Position numbers and translations under genes: made by a program. From NCBI RefSeq assembly GCF_001294205.1, contig NZ_LAQT01000001.1:62001-126000 (forward strand): a stretch of DNA of 64,000 nucleotides, read 5' to 3'. Source of the DNA: Amantichitinum ursilacus. Lineage in GTDB: Bacteria > Pseudomonadota > Gammaproteobacteria > Burkholderiales > Chitinibacteraceae. The notes beneath the pieces were generated by a model. It was not told the DNA's origin. It saw nothing but the letters and a program-made list of their open reading frames with translations, and did no database searches. This document shows, in pieces, positions 15,848 to 25,002 of the stretch; within the stretch, counting starts at the first letter, position 1; each line of letters starts with the position of its first letter.

Positions 15848-16902
15848 GCGGCCTCCCGCCAGGCATCCAGCAGTGCTTGCGCATGGGTGCGGGTGTCGGT
15901 GGCATAACTGATGTGACTGGCAGGCTGGCGCAATCGGGCCGTGCCTTGCCGTACGCGTTGCACGGCGCTGGCGACGGCGCGGGCCAGGCCTTCAGCGTCT
16001 TGCGCGCCAAAGTTGATCTGCGCCGCGTCGTCCAGCACTTCGGTGCTGCCGATGCCATCGGCCAACAACACGGGCGTGCCACACAATACTGATTCGATGC
16101 CGACGAGGCCAAACGGCTCATAGGTGGAAGCCAGCACGGTAAAGTCGGCGGCCTGATAAATCTGTTCGATATCGGCGTGGTAACCCAAATACTGCACATT
16201 GCGCCACGTGCGCGGCAGCGGGCGGCCGACGACGGCCAGCGTTACCGGCAAATCGGTGCTTTCAAAAAAATGCGCCAGCGCAGGCAGGCCTTTGCGTTCG
16301 TGCGAAGACGACGGAAACGCAAAGATGATGCGGTCGCTGGGCCAGCCCAGTTGCTGGCGCAAAGCGGCGCGACGTTCGTCGTTGATGGGGCTAAAACGCT
16401 CGGCAGCGGCGGGCGGATAAATCACGCGGATTTTGCCGGGCGCCACGCCATAGTCGTCGATCAATTCGGTCTGCATGGCGCGCGAGTGCGCCACAATCAG
16501 CCGCGCATGCTGGTAATGCGCGCGTTCCAGCTTGATCTGCATGCGGTCTTTGCTGGTTTCCTGCTTGTGCGTGGCGCGCATAAAGCCGATATGGGTGCCG
16601 CCGCAGATGGCGATGTCGGCCGAAGCAATGCGGTTGCAGCCGATCAGCAGGTCCACGCCCGCGGCGCGTTGGCGTTTGGGCAGACGCGCAGCAAACCAGG
16701 CGTCGCGATAACGCGCTGGCAACCAGCGCACGTTGATCTGTTCTTTTTGCACCAGCCGGCAGGCGGGCAGGGTGTCGTCAAACCGCTTGGCAAAGAATAC
16801 GGGCTGGATGCCCAGTGCCGTAAAACCGTCGACCAGGTCCATTGCATAGCGCTCAATACCGCCGCTCAAGCGCAAGGCGTGGGAAGAAATACCTAATTTC
16901 AT
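15844..16902 (-). CDS. GT4-family glycosyltransferase, WaaG-like
   Basis: A 352-residue cytoplasmic GT-B enzyme of glycosyltransferase family 4. The N-terminal acceptor domain starts LGISSHALRLSGGIERYAMD, with the SGGIERY loop characteristic of WaaG-like LPS core glucosyltransferases. The C-terminal donor domain has FPSSSHERKGL near residue 200 and the E-x7-E motif as STYEPFGLVGIESVLCGTPV near residue 265. Its stop overlaps the O-antigen ligase start (ATGA). It likely adds a hexose to the LPS core before ligation; the exact donor cannot be read from sequence. Confidence 0.82.
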   Translation of the reverse strand: MKLGISSHALRLSGGIERYAMDLVDGFTALGIQPVFFAKRFDDTLPACRLVQKEQINVRWLPARYRDAWFAARLPKRQRAAGVDLLIGCNRIASADIAICGGTHIGFMRATHKQETSKDRMQIKLERAHYQHARLIVAHSRAMQTELIDDYGVAPGKIRVIYPPAAAERFSPINDERRAALRQQLGWPSDRIIFAFPSSSHERKGLPALAHFFESTDLPVTLAVVGRPLPRTWRNVQYLGYHADIEQIYQAADFTVLASTYEPFGLVGIESVLCGTPVLLADGIGSTEVLDDAAQINFGAQDAEGLARAVASAVQRVRQGTARLRQPASHISYATDTRTHAQALLDAWREAA

Positions 16903-17144
16903 TGCAGACCTGTGTAGGGCGTCATCGTCCGGTGCGCCGGGTTTTGATTCTTGACGGATGCGACTATCGACCGTCGCGCCCCACGATGCGGGGGACGGCC
17001 GCGAGCATAACCCTCAATGCGCTGTGCGGACAATGGCGGCTAGCGCCAGGTGTGGCCTGGAAAGATCAAAATACTTGCTTTTGCGGCCATCGTATCGCGC
17101 CCGTATCTCCGTCTGGCGTTGTGCAACTGCTGAGGTGCCAGATT

Positions 17145-17171
17145 GCCGCGGCCACCGCGGCCCCGTTTTTT
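17145..17171 (+). terminator. Orphan terminator-like stem-loop
   Basis: A 7-bp stem GCCGCGG / CCGCGGC with a 3-nt loop, followed by CCCG and six Ts. No coding gene lies upstream on this strand. It may end a small RNA or a leader transcript, or be chance. Confidence 0.4.
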
Positions 17172-17200
17172 ACCATTACTGCCCCGAACCACGAGCGTCT

Positions 17201-17236
17201 CATAGGGTGGGTCAAGACCCACCACCCCAAGCCATT
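17201..17236. repeat. Dispersed palindromic repeat, copy A (partial)
   Basis: Contains the left arm CATAGGGTGGGTCAAGACCC and then ACC, a spacer and AAGCCATT as in the complete copies at 40483 and 57515. A clean right arm is missing; a degraded trace (AGTGGGTA...CCTACGG, about 17251-17267) may be its remnant. Confidence 0.7.
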
Positions 17237-17355
17237 TACAAGCACGTTACAGTGGGTACACCTACGGTAATTCAGAAAATGATTACGTCAGGCAATGTTG
17301 TCGCAGCCGCGGTTTATGCTTCAATCATGCCCCATCACCCCGCTCCGGACGCGTT

Positions 17356-19365
17356 ATGACCGATCTGCCCCATCTGCTCTTGCCCGCGCGCCAGCTGTTG
17401 CAGCAGGGCAATCCCGCCGCTGCGCTGGCATTGCTGCAGGACTGGCTGGCCAGCGACGCTTATGACGGCGAGCTGCTGATTCTGGCCGGGCTGTGCGCGG
17501 TGCAGTTGCAAGATCATGCGCAGGCCCGGCAATACTGGCAGCGCGTGGTGCAGCGCGAACCGGCCAATGCGGTGGCGCAATTCAATCTGGGCGTATTGTT
17601 TCGCACGCTGGGCGACGATGGGCAGGCTGAATTGCATTACCGCCAGACCTTGGCGGTTGATCCGGGCAATCCGCTGGCGCTGCTCAACCTGGGCGTGTTG
17701 ATGTCCGATCATCGTCAGTTGGATGTGGCGGAAGCGTGCTTTACACAGCTACTGCAGCAAGACCCTCGCCACGTGGGCGCGCTGACCAATCTGGCAGGTG
17801 TGTACGCCGCGAGCGACCGCGATGAGGAAGCCGGGGCGCTCCACGTACGCGCCGTGGCCGCAGCGGACGACGATGCCGATGTGCACACCAACTTTGGCGT
17901 GTTTCTGGCCGATCGCGCGCGCTATGACCAGGCCGAACGCCATCATCGCCGCGCCATCGAACTGGCGCCGACGCATGTGGCGGCGCTGTGTAATCTGGCG
18001 GTGATGCTGACCTGGCAAGAGCGCTACGACGAGGCCGAAGCGTTGCTGCGCCACGCCATCGCACTGGAGCCGTGGCGCGCCGACACCCATACCAATCTGG
18101 GCATCTTGCTCGACGAAACCGGCCAGCACGAAGCCGCCGTGGCCGTGCACCGCCAGGCGCTGGCGCGCACGCCGTTGTCAAACGAAGTGCTGTCCAATCT
18201 GGGCAATGCCCTGACCCATGCCGAGCGCTACCCCGAGGCCTATGCCTGTTATGCGCGGGCGCTGGAGCTGGACCCAACTGACGGCCGCGCCTGGAGCAAT
18301 ATGGCGGCGATGCTGGCGCAACAAGGCGACGCGGTGGCTGCGGAGACGGCGTTTCGCGAAGCGCTGAAGCTGGACCCGCATCACGCCCGTGCGCGGCTTA
18401 ATCTGTCTTATTTGTTATTGGGGCAGGGCCGCTATGCAGAGGGCTGGGTGCAACACGAATGGCGCTCCGACCCCAGCATGCGCGACCGACCCACGTTGCT
18501 GCCCGTCTTGCCGTTTGCGCAGTGGCGCGGCGAAGCGCTGGCAGGCAAAACCTTGCTGATCTGGGCCGAGCAAGGCTTTGGCGATGAGATCCAGTTTTGC
18601 CGCTTTGTGCCGGCGCTCAAGCGCATGGGCGTGGCGCGCATTACGTTGGTGACCAAAACACCGCTTAAACGGCTGTTGCAATCGCTGGCGGGTGTCGACG
18701 AAATCCTGACCCAAGGCGATGGCTTGCACCGGCTGGTGCCGCATGATTTCTGGACTTTGCCGATGAGTTTGCCGTTGTGGACGCAAATCCCGGAAAGCGA
18801 TTTTGCCCGCGATGTGCCGTATCTGGCCGCGCCGCCCGACGTGTTGGTGCACTGGCGCCAGCGCGTCGATAAGGCCGTGGGCGCAGGCCCGCGCAAACCG
18901 CGCATCGGCCTGACGTGGAAAGGTAACGCTGGCAACCGCAACGATCTGGACCGATCCCTGCCTGGCCTGGCCACGCTGGAGCCCTTGTTTGAAGCGCTGG
19001 GCGATCGCGTGGAATGGATCAGCGTGCAAAAGGGCAATGGCGAAGAGGAGGCGGCGTTCGCCGCAGGGTTTGGCAAGCTGATTGCGTTGGGCCACGAGAT
19101 CAGCGATTTCGCCGATACCGCAGCGGTCATTGCGCAACTGGATTTGCTGATTAGCGTGGACACGGCGGCGGCGCATGTGGCGGGGGCCATCGGCAAGGCG
19201 TGCTGGGTATTATTGCCAAAACACAAAACCGACTGGCGTTGGCTGGAACGGCGCGACGACAGTCCGTGGTATCCGCAAATGCGTTTGCTGCGCCAGCCGG
19301 AGCGGCGCGACTGGAATCCCGTGATTGCGCGCGTGGTATTCATGCTGCAAGAGCGCTACGGCTGA
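17356..19365 (+). CDS. TPR-repeat protein with C-terminal glycosyltransferase-like domain
   Basis: A 669-residue protein with no signal peptide. Residues ~5-370 are about ten tetratricopeptide repeats, with recurring patterns such as AVAQFNLGVLFRTLGD, HTNLGILLDETGQ and AWSNMAAMLAQQGD. Residues ~385-665 form a GT-B-like domain related to GT9/heptosyltransferases, with LLIWAEQGFGDEIQFCRF near residue 396 and the donor-site ISVDTAAAHVAGAIGKACWV near residue 598. Such proteins are common in Betaproteobacteria and are often assumed to modify proteins or surface glycans, but the substrate is unknown. It lies between LPS genes and PBP1A. Confidence 0.75.
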   Translation: MTDLPHLLLPARQLLQQGNPAAALALLQDWLASDAYDGELLILAGLCAVQLQDHAQARQYWQRVVQREPANAVAQFNLGVLFRTLGDDGQAELHYRQTLAVDPGNPLALLNLGVLMSDHRQLDVAEACFTQLLQQDPRHVGALTNLAGVYAASDRDEEAGALHVRAVAAADDDADVHTNFGVFLADRARYDQAERHHRRAIELAPTHVAALCNLAVMLTWQERYDEAEALLRHAIALEPWRADTHTNLGILLDETGQHEAAVAVHRQALARTPLSNEVLSNLGNALTHAERYPEAYACYARALELDPTDGRAWSNMAAMLAQQGDAVAAETAFREALKLDPHHARARLNLSYLLLGQGRYAEGWVQHEWRSDPSMRDRPTLLPVLPFAQWRGEALAGKTLLIWAEQGFGDEIQFCRFVPALKRMGVARITLVTKTPLKRLLQSLAGVDEILTQGDGLHRLVPHDFWTLPMSLPLWTQIPESDFARDVPYLAAPPDVLVHWRQRVDKAVGAGPRKPRIGLTWKGNAGNRNDLDRSLPGLATLEPLFEALGDRVEWISVQKGNGEEEAAFAAGFGKLIALGHEISDFADTAAVIAQLDLLISVDTAAAHVAGAIGKACWVLLPKHKTDWRWLERRDDSPWYPQMRLLRQPERRDWNPVIARVVFMLQERYG

Positions 19366-19436
19366 TGGCGGCGGTGCTTTCTCGTAATCAATAAGTGGCG
19401 TGACGCCGGTTTCTGACACAACAGACAGACGTCGGT

Positions 19437-21839
19437 ATGATCATGCCTCCGTCTTCAAGGCCTGTTACGTACAAGATGCCGCATCACCCCGCAAGCTCGC
19501 GCACCGCCCAGCCACGCCGTCAGGCGGGTTTTCTGGCCATTATTGTTGGTTTGCTGGCCGCATTGATCGCCCTGGTGGGCTTGATTATCGCCTATGTGGG
19601 CGTGCTGCTGGTGCCCAAACTACCGCCGCTCGATGTACTGACCAACTTTCAGCCCAAGGTGCCGCTGCGGGTTTATACCGCCGACCACGTGCTGATCGGC
19701 GAATTTGGCGAAGAGCGCCGCAGCGTGGTCAAGTTTGCCGATATCCCGCCGGTGATGAAGCAAGCCATTCTGGCCATCGAAGACAGTCGCTTTTACGAAC
19801 ATGGTGGCGTGGATTATGTGGGCGTGATGCGTGCTGTGGTCGCTGACGTCACCCATGGGTCGGCCACGCAGGGCGGTGGCACCATCACCATGCAGGTAGC
19901 GCGTAACTTCTTTTTAACGCGCGAAAAAACGGCCACCCGCAAGCTGTACGAAGTGATGATGGCGTACAAGATCGAGCACGCGCTCACCAAGGACCAGATC
20001 CTTGAGCTGTATATGAACCAGGTCTATCTGGGGCAGCGCGCTTATGGTTTTGCCAGCGCATCGCGCGTGTATTTTGGCAAGGATTTGCGCCAGATTGATC
20101 TGGCCCAGGCCGCCATGCTGGCGGGCTTGCCCAAAGCGCCATCGGCCAACAACCCGGTCAATAATTTCAAGCGCGCCAAAATCCGCCAGGAATACATCCT
20201 CAAGCGCATGCTGGAGCTCAATTACATTAATCAGGCGCAATACCAGGCGGCGGTGGCCGAACCGATCCGCGTGGTGGCCAGCAGCAACCAGTTTGCCGTG
20301 CATGGCGAATATGTGGCTGAGATGGTGCGCCAGACTTTGTACGCGCAGTACAAAGACGATGCCTATACCCACGGTTATGAAGTCACCACCACCGTTAATT
20401 CGGTGGATCAGGACGCTGCTTATAAAGCCGTGCGCACTGGCGTGATGGATTACGACCGTCGCCACGGTTATCGCGGCCCGGAAGGCCTGGTGCAATTGCC
20501 GGAGAACGCGGACGACCGCCAGCAGGCGATTGACGATGCGCTGGAACAATATCCCGATAACGGCGATTTGCTGGCGGCCGTGGTGCTGGAAGCCTCCAGC
20601 AAAAAACTGGTGGTGCAGCCCAGCGACGGCGATGCAGTGGCGTTGAGCGGTGATGGCCTGAAATTTGCCGCCCGTGCGTTAAGCGCCAATGCCAGCCCCA
20701 AGCTGCGTATTCAGATTGGCTCGGTGGTGCGCATCAACAAAGATGCCAAGGGCCAGTGGCAGATTAACCAGTTGCCGCAAGTGGAAGGCGCGCTGATTGC
20801 CATCGCACCAGAAAACGGCGCGATCCGAGCCCTGGTGGGCGGCTTTGAAGCCGACGGCAACAAGTTTAACCACGTCACGCAAGCGTGGCGGCAGCCGGGC
20901 TCCACCTTCAAGCCGTTTATCTATTCGGCCGCGCTGGAAAAAGGTCTGGCCCCTGCCACCCTGGTGAACGATGCGCCGTTTAGCCTGACGGCCGAACAAA
21001 CCGGCAACCAGCAATGGGATCCGAAAGACGATGACCAGCCAGAAGGCCCGATCACGTTGCGCCGTGGTTTGCAGAAGTCGAAAAACCTGGTGGCCATCCG
21101 CACGCTGAACTACATCACGCCGCAATATGCGCAACAGTACGCGGCACAGTTTGGCTTTGATCCGGCCAAAAACCCGGCTTATCTGACCATGGCATTGGGC
21201 GCGGGCGCGGTGACGCCGCTGCAACTGGCCAACGGCTATGCCGTGTTTGCCAACGGCGGCTATCGCGTTGCGCCGTGGTTGATTGCGCAAGTGTCGGATG
21301 CGCGTGGCACGTTGATTTCACAAGCCAAGCCCACCGTGGCGGGCAAAGATGCGCCGCGCATTATCAGCGCCGGTAACGCCTTCATCATGGATAGCCTGCT
21401 GCAAAGCGTGGCGCAGCATGGCACGGCGGCAAATTCCAATAGCCTTAAGCGTACCGATCTGGCCGGCAAGACCGGTACCACCAATGATGCGGTGGATGGC
21501 TGGTTTGCTGGCTATCAACACACTATGGTGGCGGTCACGTGGTTGGGCTACGACCAGCCGCGCAGCCTGGGCAGCCGCGAATTTGGCGCGCAGCTGGCGC
21601 TGCCGCTGTGGATTTCGTTCATGGACAAGGCGCTACACAACGTGCCGATGTACCAGGCCGCGCCGCCCGATGATGTGGCGGTGATTGATGGCGAGCTGTA
21701 TCTGGCCGACAAGACGCCGGGCAATGGCTTTGTGGCGGGGGTTGATGTAGGCGCGCCGGATGCCAGCGATGCCAGCGACGCGGCCAACGCATCTGATGTG
21801 GCCGAAGATCGCAGCAAGATACTGGATTTGTTCAAATAG
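19437..21839 (+). CDS. mrcA: Penicillin-binding protein 1A (bifunctional murein synthase)
   Basis: An 800-residue class A PBP anchored by one N-terminal helix (about residues 31-58). The GT51 glycosyltransferase domain has EDSRFYEHGGVD at residue 115, GGGTITMQVARN near residue 146 and the KIEHALTKDQILELYMNQVYLG block. The transpeptidase has STFK (S489), SKN (S548) and KTGT (K678), all intact. The C-terminal tail is a low-complexity DASDASDAANASD stretch. It polymerises and cross-links peptidoglycan in the periplasm. ATGs at 19443 and 19476 are possible later starts; the membrane anchor is kept in each case. It ends 40 bp before a strong terminator. Confidence 0.95.
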   Translation: MIMPPSSRPVTYKMPHHPASSRTAQPRRQAGFLAIIVGLLAALIALVGLIIAYVGVLLVPKLPPLDVLTNFQPKVPLRVYTADHVLIGEFGEERRSVVKFADIPPVMKQAILAIEDSRFYEHGGVDYVGVMRAVVADVTHGSATQGGGTITMQVARNFFLTREKTATRKLYEVMMAYKIEHALTKDQILELYMNQVYLGQRAYGFASASRVYFGKDLRQIDLAQAAMLAGLPKAPSANNPVNNFKRAKIRQEYILKRMLELNYINQAQYQAAVAEPIRVVASSNQFAVHGEYVAEMVRQTLYAQYKDDAYTHGYEVTTTVNSVDQDAAYKAVRTGVMDYDRRHGYRGPEGLVQLPENADDRQQAIDDALEQYPDNGDLLAAVVLEASSKKLVVQPSDGDAVALSGDGLKFAARALSANASPKLRIQIGSVVRINKDAKGQWQINQLPQVEGALIAIAPENGAIRALVGGFEADGNKFNHVTQAWRQPGSTFKPFIYSAALEKGLAPATLVNDAPFSLTAEQTGNQQWDPKDDDQPEGPITLRRGLQKSKNLVAIRTLNYITPQYAQQYAAQFGFDPAKNPAYLTMALGAGAVTPLQLANGYAVFANGGYRVAPWLIAQVSDARGTLISQAKPTVAGKDAPRIISAGNAFIMDSLLQSVAQHGTAANSNSLKRTDLAGKTGTTNDAVDGWFAGYQHTMVAVTWLGYDQPRSLGSREFGAQLALPLWISFMDKALHNVPMYQAAPPDDVAVIDGELYLADKTPGNGFVAGVDVGAPDASDASDAANASDVAEDRSKILDLFK

Positions 21840-21878
21840 CCCCGATCGCCACGCGCTGAGCCTGGCGTCGCGCAAACC

Positions 21879-21916
21879 AGAGAGGGTGGTCCATATGGGC
21901 CACCCTCTCTTTTTTA
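21879..21916 (+). terminator. Rho-independent terminator of mrcA
   Basis: An 11-bp stem AGAGAGGGTGG / CCACCCTCTCT with a TCCATATGGG loop and six Ts on the plus strand, between the convergent mrcA and serB genes. Confidence 0.92.
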
Positions 21917-21935
21917 AAACATCAAACCGGCGCCA

Positions 21936-22775
21936 TCACAGAAAGTAATTGAGCACGCCGTCCAGACCCACGTAGTTGATGCAATACGGCGCTTCGGCTT
22001 GCACCTTGGGTTTGGCATGGCAGGCCACCCCAAAGCCCGCTGCATGCAGCATCGGCAGATCGTTGGCGCCGTCACCCATCGCCACCACCTGATGCGGCTC
22101 CAGACCCAGTTCATCGCGCAGGCGGATCAACTCGGCGCGTTTGCGCTCGGCGTCGACAATATCGCCTTCCACGCGGCCGGTGAGCTTGCCGTCGGCCACT
22201 TCCAGCACATTGGCGATGGCGTGCGTCAAGCCCAGGCGCGGCTGCAGCTTGTCGGTAAAATAGGTAAAGCCGCCTGAAATTAGCAGCGTTTGCGCGCCTG
22301 CGGCCTGAAAGCCCTTAAGCATCTTTTCCGCGCCCGGCATCAGCTTCAGGCGTTCGTCGTACACGCGTTGCAGTGCACCTACTTCCAGCCCGGCCAGCAA
22401 GGCCACCCGACGCGTCAGGCTGGCTTTAAAGTCCAGCTCGCCGCGCATCGCTGCGGCGGTAATCTCGGCCACTTGCGGCTTGATGCCCACCATGTCGGCA
22501 ATTTCATCGATGCATTCGATGGTGATCAGCGTCGAATCCATATCCATCACCACCAGACCGATATCGCGCACGCCCAGGTCTTCCGGGATAAACGCCCAGT
22601 CCAGTTGCGCGGATTCGCAAAAATCAGCCACGGCTTCCTGATTGCTGATATCAGCGCCGATCAGCCGGAACGCTTGCTGGTGTATGGCCTGAATTTCGCC
22701 CGCGCCCGACAAACGCGCCAGTTGCTTGAGGTTTTGCGTGGCGATTTCGGGCGCCTGAATAACAATACGATGCAT
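21936..22775 (-). CDS. serB: Phosphoserine phosphatase
   Basis: A 279-residue HAD-superfamily enzyme that makes L-serine from phosphoserine, the last step of serine synthesis. The nucleophile motif MDMDSTLI (D78, D80) is followed by IECIDEIADMVGIK, then LLISGGFTYFTDKL (motif II), and GDGANDLPMLHAAGFG (motif III). The ~75-residue N-terminal extension is an ACT-like regulatory region as in other proteobacterial SerB. A GTG at 22784 is also possible, but AAGTGAG lies at good spacing before the ATG at 22775. It converges on mrcA. Confidence 0.93.
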   Translation of the reverse strand: MHRIVIQAPEIATQNLKQLARLSGAGEIQAIHQQAFRLIGADISNQEAVADFCESAQLDWAFIPEDLGVRDIGLVVMDMDSTLITIECIDEIADMVGIKPQVAEITAAAMRGELDFKASLTRRVALLAGLEVGALQRVYDERLKLMPGAEKMLKGFQAAGAQTLLISGGFTYFTDKLQPRLGLTHAIANVLEVADGKLTGRVEGDIVDAERKRAELIRLRDELGLEPHQVVAMGDGANDLPMLHAAGFGVACHAKPKVQAEAPYCINYVGLDGVLNYFL

Positions 22776-22817
22776 AAAGCTCACTTGGTGGATGAAAGGA
22801 GGGCGCTCGCGGGCGAC

Positions 22818-23549
22818 TTATGCGCCGTGGCACTTCTTGAATTTTTTGCCGCTGCCACACGGACACGGATCATTGCGGCCGACTTTGGGTTCGGTGTTAA
22901 CCACCTGTTCGACCTGGCCAAATTGTTTATCCAGCCACGTGTACATGATGTCTTCCACCAGCCACGGCAGTTCGGCCAGACGTTGTTCGCGTTTGCCGAT
23001 GGTGTCCAGCGGCTCGATGCCGGTGTCCTCGTCTTCAGCGTTGTCGGTGCCATCGTCATGCAGGGCGGCAATCTTGAATACGCTTTCGACAAACGTTTCA
23101 TCCGCGTCCATCAGCTCAGACCACGCATCCAGCCGCGCGCCCACGCCGGCCTGGAAACCTGCGGCCCAATATGCGCCGACGGTTTCTTGCCACTTTTCGT
23201 CCAGACCTTCGTCTTGCAGGATCAGCGGGTAATACAGCGGCTCTTCGGTGGCGCGATTGCGGTTTTTGGCCGAGTACGCATCGGCGATCACCGCGGCGTG
23301 GCGGCGGATCAGGCCCATGATGTCATCGGCTTCCACCTGATCAGAAAACTCGGGCGGTTGGTTATCAAAAATAGCGGGCAGCCATTCTTCTTCGGGTACT
23401 GCTTCCGGGCCGACGGTCAGCGCCACCAGAAAGCCATCCAGCATCTCGACGTCCATGGTGGCGTCGGGCGTGCGCGGGCACATCAGAAAGGTGTCGAGAC
23501 GGTCGAGTTCGTTGTCGTCCAGCGGCTGGACTTGCGGTAGGGCGGTCAT
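22818..23549 (-). CDS. UPF0149/YecA-family protein with C-terminal SEC-C metal-binding motif
   Basis: A 243-residue acidic protein. Residues ~10-200 match the UPF0149 (YecA/YgfB-like) family, with [22 protein letters not shown] near the N-terminus. The C-terminus is a SEC-C zinc motif, [19 protein letters not shown], also found at the tail of SecA and in YecA, where it binds metal and contacts the ribosome. The precise function is unknown; a role in nascent-chain handling is plausible by analogy with YecA. It sits 42 bp upstream of serB in the same direction and may be cotranscribed. Confidence 0.85.
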   Translation of the reverse strand: MTALPQVQPLDDNELDRLDTFLMCPRTPDATMDVEMLDGFLVALTVGPEAVPEEEWLPAIFDNQPPEFSDQVEADDIMGLIRRHAAVIADAYSAKNRNRATEEPLYYPLILQDEGLDEKWQETVGAYWAAGFQAGVGARLDAWSELMDADETFVESVFKIAALHDDGTDNAEDEDTGIEPLDTIGKREQRLAELPWLVEDIMYTWLDKQFGQVEQVVNTEPKVGRNDPCPCGSGKKFKKCHGA

Positions 23550-23763
23550 GCGTTTTCCAGATCATGGGTTGCGGCCGCCATTGTACCTGCCAGCCTGCGG
23601 CTTGCCACATCCGAGCGGCGCGCGCGATGTATGGTGGCCCCGGCTGTGCTGCGGTCGGGTGCGGGAATGTGAGCATTGCCGCCCACCCGCTGCATACGCC
23701 ACAATCCCGGTCCCGCCATGGTGGCGGTATTGCATCCAGCGCGTGGCGCTGGCGGAGTGGATT

Positions 23764-24390
23764 ATGAGCGGGTCTCTGTGGTTGGTTTATCTGGGCGTGA
23801 TTACGCTGATCATCGGCGTGCCGGGTCCGTCGGCGCTGATCTGCATGACGCATGGCGTGCAACACGGCGGCCGACGCACCGTGATGACGGTGCTGGGGGG
23901 CATGAGCGCGTCGTTTACCTTGATGAGTATTTCGGCAGCGGGCCTGGGCGCGATTATCCTGGCGTCACACACCGCGTTTGCGGTGATCAAATATGTGGGT
24001 GCGGGCTATCTGATCTGGCTGGGCATCAGCGCCTGGCGCGATCGCGGTGCCATGGTGGCTCCGCAAGCGCAGGCCGGCGAAGCCAGTATGTCGCTGGGCA
24101 AGTTGTTTACCACGGGCTACAAGATTGGCATTTCCAATCCTAAAGATCTGATCTTTTTTGGCTCGCTGTTTCCGCATTTTATTGACCCCAGCCATGGCCA
24201 GCTGGCGCAATTTGCCGTGCTGGCGGCGACCTGGGTGGTGGTGGATTTTGGCGCGATGAGCACCTACGCCATGCTGGGTCATCGCGTGTCGCCGTGGTTG
24301 GGTCGGCAACGCAATATGATGATTTTCCGCAAGTTGTCGGGCAGCTTGTTTGTCGCTGCGGGCAGCGCATTGATGGTCGCGGACCGCTAA
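23764..24390 (+). CDS. LysE/RhtB-family amino acid exporter
   Basis: A 208-residue inner-membrane protein with about six hydrophobic helices, typical of the LysE/RhtB translocator family that exports amino acids such as lysine, homoserine or threonine. The N-terminal helix has the hallmark IIGVPGPSALICMTHGVQHG, and a second signature, YKIGISNPKDLIFFGSLFP, begins helix 4 near residue 119. The ATG at 23764 starts directly before the first helix; longer in-frame readings upstream have no family support. Substrate not predictable. It is followed 12 bp later by folA. Confidence 0.85.
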   Translation: MSGSLWLVYLGVITLIIGVPGPSALICMTHGVQHGGRRTVMTVLGGMSASFTLMSISAAGLGAIILASHTAFAVIKYVGAGYLIWLGISAWRDRGAMVAPQAQAGEASMSLGKLFTTGYKIGISNPKDLIFFGSLFPHFIDPSHGQLAQFAVLAATWVVVDFGAMSTYAMLGHRVSPWLGRQRNMMIFRKLSGSLFVAAGSALMVADR

Positions 24391-24402
24391 GGCAGATCAA
24401 CC

Positions 24403-24912
24403 ATGACGACTATGCACAAGCACAAGCCAGAACTGGCGTTGATCGCCGCGGTGGGCGAAAACCGCGTCATCGGCATCGAAAACCGTCTGCCGTGGCGCCT
24501 GCCCGATGACCTGAAGCGCTTTAAAGCGCTCACGCTGGGCAAGCCGGTGTTGATGGGCCGCAAAACCTGGGATTCGCTGGGGCGCCCGTTGCCGGGTCGA
24601 CGCAATCTGGTGGTAACGCGCCAGTCCAGCTGGGTGGCGGAAGGCGCGGAAGCGTTTGCCAGCATCGACGCCGCCGTCGCGGCAGTGCCCGATGTGCAAA
24701 GCGTATTTGTGATTGGCGGCGGCGAAATCTACACCCAAGCCTTGCAGCAAGCCGATGTGCTGTATCTGACCGAAGTGGCCGCCAGCCCCGACGGCGATGC
24801 GTATTTTCCGGAATTTGATCGCAGCGTGTGGCGCGAAGTCAGCCGCGAGGCCCACGTGGATGCGGCCAGTGGCGTGCATTACGCGTTTGTCGAATATCGC
24901 AAACAAGCGTGA
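24403..24912 (+). CDS. folA: Dihydrofolate reductase
   Basis: A 169-residue DHFR that reduces dihydrofolate to tetrahydrofolate with NADPH, in the cytoplasm. LALIAAVGENRVIGIENRLPWRLPDDLKRFK carries the substrate-binding Trp and the catalytic Asp of the WxxPxD pattern near residues 28-33. GKPVLMGRKTWDSLGRPLPGR is the NADPH-binding region, and VFVIGGGEIYTQAL is the conserved C-terminal GG motif. An in-frame ATG at 24412 could give a start three residues shorter. It lies 12 bp after the exporter and is followed by a terminator. Confidence 0.95.
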   Translation: MTTMHKHKPELALIAAVGENRVIGIENRLPWRLPDDLKRFKALTLGKPVLMGRKTWDSLGRPLPGRRNLVVTRQSSWVAEGAEAFASIDAAVAAVPDVQSVFVIGGGEIYTQALQQADVLYLTEVAASPDGDAYFPEFDRSVWREVSREAHVDAASGVHYAFVEYRKQA

Positions 24913-24938
24913 CCGTTGATTGAAGCGGCACCAAATAA

Positions 24939-24977
24939 GAAAACCGGAGCGACTGTACTGTCTGCTCCGGTTTTTTA
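24939..24977. terminator. Rho-independent terminator between folA and gph
   Basis: A 10-bp stem AAACCGGAGC / GCTCCGGTTT with a 13-nt loop and a T-run on the plus strand; the left flank is A-rich enough to give some termination on the minus strand too. Confidence 0.88.
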
Positions 24978-25002
24978 TTGGCGCGGCTGGCGGGTGGGGC
25001 GC

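Larger units (their letters stand above)
16903..17355. other. Gene-free divergent intergenic region (453 bp)
   Basis: Lies between the minus-strand glycosyltransferase and the plus-strand TPR gene. No convincing protein-coding frame is seen. It holds a partial copy of the dispersed palindromic repeat (17201-17236) and an orphan stem-loop with a T-run (17145-17171) not preceded by any plus-strand gene. It should contain promoters for both flanking genes, but no clear -35/-10 pair was recognised. Confidence 0.7.
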
